DNA of 64,000 nt, from NCBI RefSeq assembly GCF_036178145.1, contig NZ_CP108067.1, positions 8,075,001 through 8,139,000 of the forward strand, in the 5' to 3' direction. Under the pieces are notes generated by a model that made no database searches, was not told the DNA's origin, and saw only the letters and a list, made by a program, of their open reading frames with translations. Below, in pieces: positions 8,128 through 15,939 of this stretch. This DNA is from Streptomyces sp. NBC_00273. GTDB lineage: Bacteria > Actinomycetota > Actinomycetes > Streptomycetales > Streptomycetaceae. Position 1 is the stretch's first letter. Each line of letters opens with the position of its first letter. Both the position numbers and the translations under genes were made by a program.

Positions 8128-9819
8128 ATGAACGGTGTCGATCGCCGGACCATGCTCACCCGCAGCGCGGCCGTCGTCGGAGGCGCAGCGGTGGCCGGCG
8201 CCCTGTCCGGCCCCGTGGCGGCGGCAGCCGCCCCGAACGCCTCCGGCGACGCGGCGCGCGCCGCGGCCGCCGGGACCGGATCCGTCGTCAAGCCGGGGGA
8301 TCCGCGCTACGAAATGCTCACCACGGGCAACAACCAGCGCTTCGTGGCACGCCCGGACTACATCAAGATGGTCCGCTCGACCGCGGACGCCGAACGCGCG
8401 CTCAGAGACGCGGTCCGGGCGGGCAAGCGGGTCTCGGTGCGCAGCGGCGGCCACTGCTTCGCCGACTTCGCCGCCCACTCCGGCACCCAGGTCATCATCG
8501 ACTTCTCGGAGATGACGCACGTCGGCTACGACCCGAAGTTCCGCGCGTTCGTCGTCGAGGCGGGCGCCCGCCTGATCAACGTGTACGAGGCCCTCTACAA
8601 GGGCTGGGGCGTCACCGTCCCCGGCGGCATCTGCTACAGCGTCGGAGCCGGCGGGCACATAGCCGGCGGCGGCTACGGACTGCTCTCCCGGGCCCACGGC
8701 CTGGTCGTCGACCACCTCTACGCCGTGGAGGTCGTGGTGACGGACGGGAAGGGCGGCGTACGCACCGTCGTGGCCACCCGGGAGAAGAACGACCCGAACC
8801 GGGACCTGTGGTGGGCGCACACCGGCGGTGGCGGCGGCAACTTCGGCCTGGTGACCCGCTACTGGTTCCGCTCCCCGGGCGCGAAGGGCACCGAGCCCTC
8901 CGAACAGCTGATATCCCCGCCGTCGAAGGTCCTGGTGAGCGCCGTCGACTTCCCCTGGGAGCAGCTGACGGAGGCGAAGTTCACCCGGCTGCTGAAGAAC
9001 TTCGGCGCGTGGCACGCCGCCAACAGCGCGCCCGACTCCCCGTACCGCAACCTCTCCAGCCTGTTCAACGTCAGCTCCAAGGCGCACGGCAGCCTGGGCA
9101 TGTTCACCCAGGTCGACGCGACGGTGCCGAACGCGAGAAAACTGCTCGACGACTACCTGGCGGCCATCACCGCCGGCACGGGAGTCACCCCGAAGGCACT
9201 CACCCGCCCCACGGGTGAGCTGCCCGCCATGCCGCAGTTCGCGGAGCCCAGGACCCTGCCCTGGCTCCAGGCGACCAGACTGGTCGGCACCAACAACCCG
9301 GTCATCACCAACCCCACCTCACGCGGCGCGCACAAGTCCGCTTACATGCGCAAGAACTTCACCGACCATCAGATCTCCGCGCTCTACCAGTACATGAGCC
9401 GGCCGGACTTCAAGAACCCCGACACCATGCTGGTGCTCTTCTCCTTCGGCGGGCAGGTCAACGCCATGGCACCCGACGCGACGGCCAACGCGCAGCGCTC
9501 GTCCATCTTCAAGATGTGCTTCCAGACCTTCTGGCAGGAGGAGTCCGAGGACGCGTTCTACCTGGGCTGGCTGCGCGACCTGTACGAGGACTTCTTCTCG
9601 GCGACCGGTGGCGTGCCGCTGATCGACGACAGCACCGACGGCTGCTACATCAACTACCCCGACCGGGACATCACCGATCCCCGTCGCAACAGGTCCGGTG
9701 TGCCGTGGCAGACGCTCTACTACAAGGACAACTACCCGCGCCTGCAGCAGGTGAAGAGGAAGTACGACCCGTCCGACTTCTTCCGCCACTCGATGTCGAT
9801 CAAGCCTGCGCGAGGCTGA
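8128..9819 (+). CDS. Secreted FAD-linked oxidase, berberine-bridge-enzyme (BBE) type, bicovalent flavin
   Basis: This 563-aa flavoprotein oxidase begins with a Tat-like leader (DRRTMLTRSAAVVGGAAVAG), so export of the folded holoenzyme is likely. The PCMH-type FAD domain carries VSVRSGGHCF (His109) and VPGGICYSVGAGGHIAGGGY (Cys169). In BBE-like oxidases these two residues anchor FAD covalently at two sites. The C-terminal BBE segment is YPRLQQVKRKYDPSDFF. Relatives oxidise sugars or polyketide glycosides (gluco-oligosaccharide oxidase, AknOx). It starts 6 nt after the exporter gene and ends the run before a strong terminator. A sugar substrate would fit the neighbouring sugar genes, but the sequence does not prove it. 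Confidence 0.9.
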   Translation: MNGVDRRTMLTRSAAVVGGAAVAGALSGPVAAAAAPNASGDAARAAAAGTGSVVKPGDPRYEMLTTGNNQRFVARPDYIKMVRSTADAERALRDAVRAGKRVSVRSGGHCFADFAAHSGTQVIIDFSEMTHVGYDPKFRAFVVEAGARLINVYEALYKGWGVTVPGGICYSVGAGGHIAGGGYGLLSRAHGLVVDHLYAVEVVVTDGKGGVRTVVATREKNDPNRDLWWAHTGGGGGNFGLVTRYWFRSPGAKGTEPSEQLISPPSKVLVSAVDFPWEQLTEAKFTRLLKNFGAWHAANSAPDSPYRNLSSLFNVSSKAHGSLGMFTQVDATVPNARKLLDDYLAAITAGTGVTPKALTRPTGELPAMPQFAEPRTLPWLQATRLVGTNNPVITNPTSRGAHKSAYMRKNFTDHQISALYQYMSRPDFKNPDTMLVLFSFGGQVNAMAPDATANAQRSSIFKMCFQTFWQEESEDAFYLGWLRDLYEDFFSATGGVPLIDDSTDGCYINYPDRDITDPRRNRSGVPWQTLYYKDNYPRLQQVKRKYDPSDFFRHSMSIKPARG

Positions 9820-9844
9820 CCCCTCCCCACCCGTAACCCCTGGT

Positions 9845-9885
9845 CAGAAGCCCCGTACTCCGGTCTCCGGAGTGCGGGGCTTCTG
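9845..9885 (+). terminator. 19-bp hairpin terminator after the BBE oxidase
   Basis: CAGAAGCCCCGTACTCCGG (9845-9863) pairs with CCGGAGTGCGGGGCTTCTG (9867-9885) across a TCT loop, with a single G-U wobble. TCGTTCC follows. It clearly separates the oxidase operon from the epimerase operon. Confidence 0.9.
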
Positions 9886-10085
9886 TCGTTCCCGTCCAAC
9901 CGTTCGAGTGGCCGCGGGTGTTCGTTGACTCCCCGGCCGGCTGCGGGAAAGCTGTGTCTTGGCCGGAAGAGGGCAGCTGAAAAGCCCCTCGCAGTGAGAT
10001 CCGATCCCCTGGCCGCCACCTCCCGACAGGCCCGCGGTACATCGCCGTGCCGCGCCCTCGCACGCCCCGCCACGGCTCGATTCCC

Positions 10086-10113
10086 CACGCGTCAGAAAGC
10101 ACGCGTCAGAAAG
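10086..10113 (+). repeat. Perfect 14-bp tandem duplication before the epimerase
   Basis: CACGCGTCAGAAAG occurs twice back to back (10086-10099 and 10100-10113), ending 11 nt before the UDP-GlcNAc 2-epimerase ATG. It may be replication slippage in the leader, or a double operator half-site. Confidence 0.7.
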
Positions 10114-10124
10114 TAGAGGAAGCC

Positions 10125-11321
10125 ATGCGTTCCGTCGCCGTAGTCCTCGGCACCCGGCCGGAGGCCATCAAGTTCGCGCCCGTCATCCGCGCCCTCCAGG
10201 ACGACCCGCGCTTCGAGCCCGTCGTGATCTCCACCGGGCAGCACCGCCAGATGCTGGACGAGACCCTCGACGCCTTCGGCCTCACCGCCGACGTCGACCT
10301 GAAAGTGATGGCCCCCAAGCAGACCCTCTCCCAGGTCACCTACCGCTCGCTGCGCGGCCTGGAGGACTACTTCGCCACCGCGCCCGCCGACGCGGTCCTG
10401 GTCCACGGTGACACCGCCACCACCCTCACCGGAGCCCTGGCCGGATTCCACCAGCGGATCCCCGTCGTCCACGTCGAGGCCGGACTGCGCAGCGGCCGGC
10501 TCGGCTCGCCCTTCCCCGAGGAGGGCAACAGACGGCTCGTCGCCCAGGTCGCCGCCCTCCACCTGGCCCCCACCCCCGGCAACCTGGCGAACCTGCTGCG
10601 CGAGGGCATCGCCGCCGACACGATCACCGTCACCGGCAACACGGTCATCGACGCCCTGCGCTGGGCCAGCGGCCGCGCCGAGAGCTACGGCGACCCGGCG
10701 CTGGCCGACCTCGACCGCGACCCGCGCCGCGTCGTCCTGGCCTCCGCGCACCGCCGCGAGGCCTGGCCGCACCTGCCGCAGATCGGCCGGGCGCTGGCCC
10801 GCATCGCCGACGAGCCCGGTGTGCGCGTCGTGGTCCCGCTGCACCGCAACCCCGTCGTCCGCGAGGCGCTCCTCCCGCACATCGGCAGCCACCCGAGCAT
10901 CACCGTCGTCGACCCGCTGCCCTACCTCAGCTTCTGCAAGCTCATGGGCCGTGCCGACGTCATCGTCTCGGACAGCAGCGGCAGCCAGGAGGAGGGGCCC
11001 GCGCTCGGCAAGCCCACGCTGGTCCTCGGCGACGTCACAGAGCGGTCCGAGGCCATCGTCGCCGGCACCGCCTGCCTCGTCGGAACGGCCACCGAGGGCA
11101 TCGTCACCCGCACCCTGGCCCTGCTGCGCGACCGCGCCGAGTACGACCGGATGGCCACCGCCGCCAACCCGTACGGCGACGGACGGGCCACCGACCGCAC
11201 GGTCGCCGCGCTCGCCCACTTCTTCGGCCTGGGTCCCGCGCCCGAGCCCTTCGTCCCCGACAGCGCCGTCGACGAGCTCAGCGTCGAGCTCGCCCGCACG
11301 GCCGACTTCGCCCGCACCTGA
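10125..11321 (+). CDS. wecB: UDP-N-acetylglucosamine 2-epimerase (non-hydrolysing type)
   Basis: This 398-aa enzyme interconverts UDP-GlcNAc and UDP-ManNAc. It has the expected order: VLGTRPEAIKFAPVI, STGQHRQMLD, VHGDTATTLTG, HVEAGLRSG, FPEEGNRRLV, ASAHRREAW, and DSSGSQEEGPALGKPTLVLG. The usual RNTTERPE motif reads GDVTERSE, a small departure near the active site. The start is ATG at 10125 behind AGAGGA; longer in-frame starts lack a ribosome-binding site. It is the first gene of a run with the cupin-like and beta-propeller proteins. UDP-ManNAc, ManNAc or a related C2-modified sugar may therefore be the entry point of this pathway. Confidence 0.9.
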   Translation: MRSVAVVLGTRPEAIKFAPVIRALQDDPRFEPVVISTGQHRQMLDETLDAFGLTADVDLKVMAPKQTLSQVTYRSLRGLEDYFATAPADAVLVHGDTATTLTGALAGFHQRIPVVHVEAGLRSGRLGSPFPEEGNRRLVAQVAALHLAPTPGNLANLLREGIAADTITVTGNTVIDALRWASGRAESYGDPALADLDRDPRRVVLASAHRREAWPHLPQIGRALARIADEPGVRVVVPLHRNPVVREALLPHIGSHPSITVVDPLPYLSFCKLMGRADVIVSDSSGSQEEGPALGKPTLVLGDVTERSEAIVAGTACLVGTATEGIVTRTLALLRDRAEYDRMATAANPYGDGRATDRTVAALAHFFGLGPAPEPFVPDSAVDELSVELARTADFART

Positions 11322-11342
11322 ACCCCGGAGAGGAACCGCCGC

Positions 11343-12125
11343 ATGAGCGCCACCCCGTCCGCCGTCGAACGCCCGCTGAACTTCAGCACCCCGTACCTGA
11401 GGGCCGCGCTCGTACGCGACGCCGTGGACTACACCGTCGAAGGCCGCACCATCGTCGTCAACCCCGGCGTGACGCCCGTGACCATCGCGGAGGAACCGCG
11501 CAAGACCATCCCCCCGCTCTCCTCGACCGTCCTCGCCGACACCCGCATCGAGAAGGCCGAGGCGCTCCTCCTCCTGCGCACCGCCCCCGACGGCACCGAC
11601 ATCACCGGCATCACCGCGGAACCCGGCTGGTCCCACCTCGCCGACCTCCTCGGCCCCGGCGAATTCCCCCGCGAGACCGCCCTGTACCGCAGCCCCCAGG
11701 ACGACATCAACACCGTCCTGTTCGACCCGGCCCACGTACTCGGCGAGCGCGAGAGCGCCATGGACCTGCGCGAGTTCAACGTCCGCGCCAACCTGTGGTT
11801 CTCGCCCGCCGGAACCGACTGCGCCGTCCACAACCAGCACGACTTCATCGAGGTCCACACCCAGGTCCACGGCCTGGGCCGGATGCAGCGCTTCCGGGAC
11901 CGCGACCACGCCTCGCTCTACCAGGACGTCCTGATGAGCCCCGGCTACACCACTCCGGACCCGTTCTGCGCCACCGGCCCCCAGTGCACCTACCACTACC
12001 CCTGGCACCAGTACCGGGCCGACACCGACTGCATCTGGCTCGCCATCGAGTACCACCCCGTACCCCGCGCGCTGCGCACCCTCCGCCCCGCGACCGCCCT
12101 CACCTCCCTGGAGAACCACTCATGA
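11343..12125 (+). CDS. Cupin-like protein resembling the cupin half of aldos-2-ulose dehydratase
   Basis: This 260-aa protein has no signal peptide or membrane segment. The N-terminal half is beta-rich, with hydrophobic strands around YTVEGRTIVVNPGVTPVTIA. The second half contains HNQHDFIEVHTQVHGLGRMQ and later YHYPWHQYRADTDCIWLAIE. His/Glu spacing in the first segment fits a cupin metal site. From memory of the fungal two-domain enzyme aldos-2-ulose dehydratase, its cupin part has matching H-N-H...E-I-H and DYPWH...VWVAFEF segments. The gene overlaps the downstream beta-propeller gene by ATGA, so the pair probably form one complex. The assignment is by remembered motifs and needs an alignment; catalytic activity is inferred. 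Confidence 0.6.
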   Translation: MSATPSAVERPLNFSTPYLRAALVRDAVDYTVEGRTIVVNPGVTPVTIAEEPRKTIPPLSSTVLADTRIEKAEALLLLRTAPDGTDITGITAEPGWSHLADLLGPGEFPRETALYRSPQDDINTVLFDPAHVLGERESAMDLREFNVRANLWFSPAGTDCAVHNQHDFIEVHTQVHGLGRMQRFRDRDHASLYQDVLMSPGYTTPDPFCATGPQCTYHYPWHQYRADTDCIWLAIEYHPVPRALRTLRPATALTSLENHS

Positions 12126-13375
12126 CCACCACCGGCACCGGCAAGAACCCCGAGACCGTCCTGCGCGCCCCGAAGTTCACCGCCGAGGTCGTGGCCGACC
12201 AGCTCCGCGACGGCTACTGGCTGGAGGCGCCGGACATCAACGGGGACGGCAAGCCGGACCTGTTCGGCTACGGGCTGCGGCTCGGCGAGATCTACTGGTA
12301 CGCCAACGACGGCGACTGGACCCGCCGGCTGATAGCCGACCGCATCAAGATGCCCGTCGGCGCCGACTTCGCCGACGTCAGCGGCAACGGCCACCCCGAC
12401 GTCATCGTCTGCTACGACCTCTACGGCCCGATCGGCACGATCCACGACGCCAACACCGAAGGCGGAAAGATCGACTGGCTGGAGAACCCGGGCACCCCCG
12501 ACAAGGACGAGTCGCGCTGGAAGCGCCACTACGTCGGCCGCGCCACCGGTATGCACCGCCTGCGCGCCGGCCACTTCACCCGCACCGACCGGCTCCAGAT
12601 CATCGGCCTGCCGATCGTCGCCAAGGAGGACGTCCACGCCGTACTGCCCGTCGTGCTGTTCACCCAGCCCGACGACGTGCACACGGCGGAAGAGTGGCCG
12701 ATGACGGTCATCGACGACAGCCACTTCCGGATGATCCACGGCGCCGAGAAGAAGCAGGGCCTGGTCCCCGGCTCCGAGCTCGAATCCCTGCTGCTGGCCT
12801 CCGACGAGGGCGTCACCTGGCTCTGGTTCGACGAAGCCCGCCAGGAGTGGGTCCGCGAGCTGATCGGCACGGGCGAGCTCACCCAGTTCGAGCAGACCGG
12901 CTTCCGCGGCAGCGGCGACCTCAACGCCGGCCGGCTCGGCGACGACCCCATGGCGTACGTCGCCGCCATCGAGCCCTTCCACGGCAACACCGTGGCCGTC
13001 TACACCAAGGCCGAGGACGGCGAGGGCTGGAACCGCGTCCTGCTCGACGTGTACGGCGACCCCAACGAGAACGGCGAGGGCCCCGGCCACCAGATCGTCT
13101 GCGCCGACTTCGACGGCGACGGCGACGAGGAGTTCCTCGTGGCCCTGCGCGGACCGTGGCCCTGGCAGGGCGTCATGTACTACAAGGCGATCGACGCGGC
13201 CAACGGCGTCTGGGCCAAGTGGCGGGTCTCCGAGGAGTCCGTCGCCCGCATCGCCACGGCCGACTTCAACGGGGACGGCCGCCTCGACTTCGCCACCATC
13301 GCGTACTCCGTCCAGAACTACTACGTGGCCAAGGACGCCAAGCTCATGGTCTACCGCAACGAGATCGACCAGTAG
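12122..13375 (+). CDS. FG-GAP/VCBS beta-propeller resembling the propeller half of aldos-2-ulose dehydratase
   Basis: This 417-aa cytoplasmic protein (no leader) has repeated Ca-binding-like loops: DINGDGKPDLFGYG, DVSGNGHPDVIV, DFDGDGDEEFLVAL and DFNGDGRLDFATIAYS. That indicates a seven-bladed propeller. Besides these generic loops it has DGYWLEA, KIDWLENPG, GMHRLRAGHFTRTDRLQ and EPFHGNTVAVYTK. As I recall, these are nearly the same as in the N-terminal propeller of fungal aldos-2-ulose dehydratase, which dehydrates 2-keto or 1,5-anhydro sugars to microthecin and related pyranones. In the fungus propeller and cupin are one chain; here they are two genes in reversed order with a 4-nt ATGA overlap. 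Confidence 0.7.
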   Translation: MTTTGTGKNPETVLRAPKFTAEVVADQLRDGYWLEAPDINGDGKPDLFGYGLRLGEIYWYANDGDWTRRLIADRIKMPVGADFADVSGNGHPDVIVCYDLYGPIGTIHDANTEGGKIDWLENPGTPDKDESRWKRHYVGRATGMHRLRAGHFTRTDRLQIIGLPIVAKEDVHAVLPVVLFTQPDDVHTAEEWPMTVIDDSHFRMIHGAEKKQGLVPGSELESLLLASDEGVTWLWFDEARQEWVRELIGTGELTQFEQTGFRGSGDLNAGRLGDDPMAYVAAIEPFHGNTVAVYTKAEDGEGWNRVLLDVYGDPNENGEGPGHQIVCADFDGDGDEEFLVALRGPWPWQGVMYYKAIDAANGVWAKWRVSEESVARIATADFNGDGRLDFATIAYSVQNYYVAKDAKLMVYRNEIDQ

Positions 13376-13596
13376 CGGGTGTCCGCGCCGGACCAGGCGC
13401 CCGCGCCGCCCCGCCCCGGCCCGCGCCGCCCCCGTCGCCCCGTGCCCTGAGCCCCGACGGTCAGTACCGCCCCTCGCGACGCCCCAAGGGTGTCCAGCAC
13501 GCCGCCCGGGACCGTGTCCCCACCGTACGGACCACGGCCCCGGCGGCCGTCCTTCACGAAACCTCTTCCGCACCTCTTCCGAAAGAGCGATTCCCT

Positions 13597-14820
13597 GTGG
13601 CCTCCACGACGTCCCCCGACGCCGCGAAGCGGGCGAAGCTGCCCTCACTGACCGGCCTGCGGTTCTTCGCCGCGCTCTCCGTCTTCTTCTTCCACTCGTC
13701 CCTGACCGACTCCCCGATCCCGCCGAACGCGCCCATCAACCCCTTCGCCGACGCCACCGTCGCGGACTGGTTCTCCACCGCCTTCGGCAAGGCCGGCTAC
13801 CTGGGAGTCTCCTTCTTCTTCGTCCTCTCGGGCTTCGTCCTCGCCTGGGCCGCCAAGCCCGGCGAGCGCGTCACCGCCTTCCTCCGCCGCCGGCTGCTGA
13901 AGATCTTCCCCAACCACGTCGTCGTCTTCGCCGCCGCGATGCTCCTCTTCGCCGGCTCGGCCGTCACCGGCGTCGCCGACTGGCTCCCGAACCTCTTCCT
14001 CATCCACACCTGGTGGCCGCAGCCCACCGTCAACCTCAGCGTCAACCCGCCCAGCTGGTCCCTCGGCAGCGAGCTGCTCTTCTACATGCTCTTCCCGGCC
14101 CTCATCGTTCCGATCCGCAGGCTCCGCGGCCGGACCGCCCTGTGGGGCTGGAGCGCCGCGATGATCGCCGGGATGGTCGCCCTCCAGCTCATCGCCACCT
14201 ACTTCGTCCCCGACACCCCGAAGTCCACCATCACGCCGATCTCCGGGATGCAGTTCTGGTTCGGCTACCTGCTCCCGGCCGGCCGCCTCTTCGAGTTCGT
14301 CCTCGGCATCCTGCTCGCCCGGATCGTCCTTTCGGGACTGTGGCCGCGCCGCGTCGGCTTCGGCGTCTCCCTCGCGCTCACGGTCCTCGGCTACGCCGCC
14401 GCGCTCGTCGCCCCGTTCCAGTACGGATTCGTCGTCGCGACGATCATCCCGGTCGCCGCGCTCATCGGAGCCACCGCACAGGCCGACGTGGACGGCCGGG
14501 CCACCTTCCTGCGCAGCCGTCCCATGGTGTGGCTGGGCGAGGTGTCCTTCGGCTTCTACCTCGTCCAGGGCGTCACGATCTTCTACCTGCGCTCGCTGCT
14601 GGGCGAGCACACCTACGGCGTCCCCGTGGCCCTGCTGGTGATCGCCGGGTTCTTCGCCGCCTCGCTGCTGGGCGGCTGGCTCCTCTTCCGCTTCGTGGAG
14701 ATGCCCGCCATGCGCCGCTTCGGCCGGGCCAGGACCCGTACGCCGGCCGGCGCGGCACCCGCCCCGGCCCGTGAGCCTTCCGGTGACCGGACCCCGGTCA
14801 CCGCGGCCGCCCGGGACTGA
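13597..14820 (+). CDS. Membrane acyltransferase, OafA/YrhL (acyltransferase 3) family
   Basis: This 407-aa integral membrane protein of about ten helices is typical of acyltransferase-3 enzymes, which transfer acetyl or longer acyl groups to sugars or antibiotics. It begins LPSLTGLRFFAALSVFFFHS, with the catalytic His context. It continues GVSFFFVLSGFVLAW and NPPSWSLGSELLFYMLFP, the S-x-S-x-E-x-x-F-Y motif. The start is GTG at 13597; the ribosome-binding site (GAAAGAG) is weak. It lies 221 nt after the propeller gene in the same direction and may acylate the sugar product. Its C-terminal 30 residues are a Pro/Ala/Arg-rich tail. Confidence 0.9.
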   Translation: MASTTSPDAAKRAKLPSLTGLRFFAALSVFFFHSSLTDSPIPPNAPINPFADATVADWFSTAFGKAGYLGVSFFFVLSGFVLAWAAKPGERVTAFLRRRLLKIFPNHVVVFAAAMLLFAGSAVTGVADWLPNLFLIHTWWPQPTVNLSVNPPSWSLGSELLFYMLFPALIVPIRRLRGRTALWGWSAAMIAGMVALQLIATYFVPDTPKSTITPISGMQFWFGYLLPAGRLFEFVLGILLARIVLSGLWPRRVGFGVSLALTVLGYAAALVAPFQYGFVVATIIPVAALIGATAQADVDGRATFLRSRPMVWLGEVSFGFYLVQGVTIFYLRSLLGEHTYGVPVALLVIAGFFAASLLGGWLLFRFVEMPAMRRFGRARTRTPAGAAPAPAREPSGDRTPVTAAARD

Positions 14821-14826
14821 CCCGCC

Positions 14827-14871
14827 GCCCTACCGCTCCCCGCCCTACCGCTCCCCGCCCTACCGCTCCCC
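14827..14871. repeat. Three tandem copies of a 15-bp unit
   Basis: GCCCTACCGCTCCCC is repeated three times without change, directly after the acyltransferase stop. The last unit overlaps the 3' end of the convergent regulator gene. Slippage repeat; no function is evident. Confidence 0.85.
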
Positions 14872-15777
14872 GCCCGCGTCGGCATCCGCCGACGCGGGCT
14901 TCGGGTTTTCGTGCCCCGCCGCCGCAGCACCGGCGGTCAGGCTCGACAGCATGCGCAGGGCGGCGTCGGAGGGCGAGGATTCGGGGGCGCTGTAGAGCAG
15001 CATCCGGTGGTTGGTGCCGTCGGTGAGGTGCAGGTTCTCGAAATCGAGGGTCAGCGGGCCCACGACGGGGTGGTGCAGGGTCTTGGTGCCGACCGTGCAG
15101 TCCCGTACGGGGTGCTTCGACCACAGCGAGGCGAAGTCGGGGCTCTGCAGCATGAGCGCCCCGATGAGCTCGGCGAGCGCGCGGTCCTCCGGATTGCGCC
15201 CGGCGACCAGGCGCAGGGCCGCCAGGGCGACCCGAGCCTCGCTCTTCCAGTCCGTGTAGAGCTCCCGGGTGTGCGGATCGAGGAACAGCATCCGCGTGAG
15301 GTTGGGGCGTACGGACGGGTCGTCGGGGCTCGCGATGTCGACGTGCCCCGCGAGCAGGGCGTGCCCCAGCGGATTCCAGGCGAGCACGTTGTTGCGGCCG
15401 TCCAGGACGACCGCCGGGACCTGCGGCATCGCGGCGATCAGCCGGCGCGTGGTGTCACGGGCGTACTCGGGGCGCGGCGACTGGGCCCGCTTGGCGCGCG
15501 GCGGCCGGGCGAGGTTCAGCAGGTGCGCGTGCTCGTCCGGGGTCAGGCGCAGGGCGCGGGCCAGGGCGTCCAGGACGCTGTCCGAGGCGTTCGTGCTCTG
15601 CCCCTGCTCCAGGTGGGTGTAGTACGTGATGCTCACCCCCGCCAGGAGGGCGAGCTCCTCGCGCCGCAGCCCGGGCACGCGCCGGCGGGTGCCGTGGGAG
15701 GGGAGCCCGACGTCCTCGGGCTGGAGCTGGGCGCGACGAGTGCGGAGGAACTCGCCCAGGGCAGTCGGTGTGTCCAT
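14860..15777 (-). CDS. XRE-family regulator with MmyB-like ligand-binding domain
   Basis: This 305-aa protein has an N-terminal helix-turn-helix: LGEFLRTRRAQLQPEDVG, RRVPGLRREELALLAGVS and ITYYTHLEQGQS. A PAS-like MmyB-type C-terminal domain follows, with DGRNNVLAWNPLGHALL and PNLTRMLFLDPHTRELY. These are common Streptomyces regulators, often next to an SDR or transporter gene they control. It starts at ATG 15777 and diverges from exporter copy 2 across a 160-bp region holding a 27-bp palindrome, so it is a candidate repressor of that exporter. The last 20 residues (HENPKPASADADAGGER) are encoded by the hairpin region. Confidence 0.9.
   Translation of the reverse strand: MDTPTALGEFLRTRRAQLQPEDVGLPSHGTRRRVPGLRREELALLAGVSITYYTHLEQGQSTNASDSVLDALARALRLTPDEHAHLLNLARPPRAKRAQSPRPEYARDTTRRLIAAMPQVPAVVLDGRNNVLAWNPLGHALLAGHVDIASPDDPSVRPNLTRMLFLDPHTRELYTDWKSEARVALAALRLVAGRNPEDRALAELIGALMLQSPDFASLWSKHPVRDCTVGTKTLHHPVVGPLTLDFENLHLTDGTNHRMLLYSAPESSPSDAALRMLSSLTAGAAAAGHENPKPASADADAGGER
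14873..14898 (+). terminator. Convergent-gene hairpin terminator
   Basis: CCCGCGTCGGC (14873-14883) pairs perfectly with GCCGACGCGGG (14888-14898) across an ATCC loop, followed by CTTCGGGTTTTCG. It lies inside the last codons of the convergent regulator gene and probably terminates the acyltransferase transcript. Confidence 0.75.
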
Positions 15778-15900
15778 GCGTTCCAGTGTGCCGGGGGAGG
15801 GCGTCGAACGGAGCCCGTGAAGGTGGCCCTGGGAGTGCTAGCTTGCCCGGCGCCAGCACAACCAGGGGGCTGGGTAACCCTCTCCGACCGGTCCAAAGTC

Positions 15901-15927
15901 GATGACGCAACAGCTCGTTGCGTGATC
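15901..15927. promoter_or_regulatory. 27-bp palindromic operator upstream of exporter copy 2
   Basis: GATGACGCAAC (15901-15911) and GTTGCGTGATC (15917-15927) are inverted repeats matching at 10 of 11 positions around AGCTC. The right arm ends 12 nt before the GTG start. The corresponding place before copy 1 has only a remnant of the right half (GTTGTGATCGAAAGGA). Repressor binding here would block expression of copy 2 only. Confidence 0.7.
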
Positions 15928-15939
15928 GAGAGGAAGTGT

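Noticed and set aside
10092..12119. A 675-codon minus-strand frame over the epimerase and cupin genes
   Set aside because: The composition is Gly/Val/Asp low-complexity and it has no domain motif, while the plus strand has clear UDP-GlcNAc 2-epimerase signatures.
14827..14871. CRISPR-like array
   Set aside because: Three adjacent 15-bp units without spacers are a simple tandem repeat, and no cas genes lie in the window.
14911..15939. Long N-terminal extension of exporter copy 2
   Set aside because: It runs through the antisense XRE regulator. Copy 1 shows the true N-terminus, and a ribosome-binding site precedes GTG 15940.
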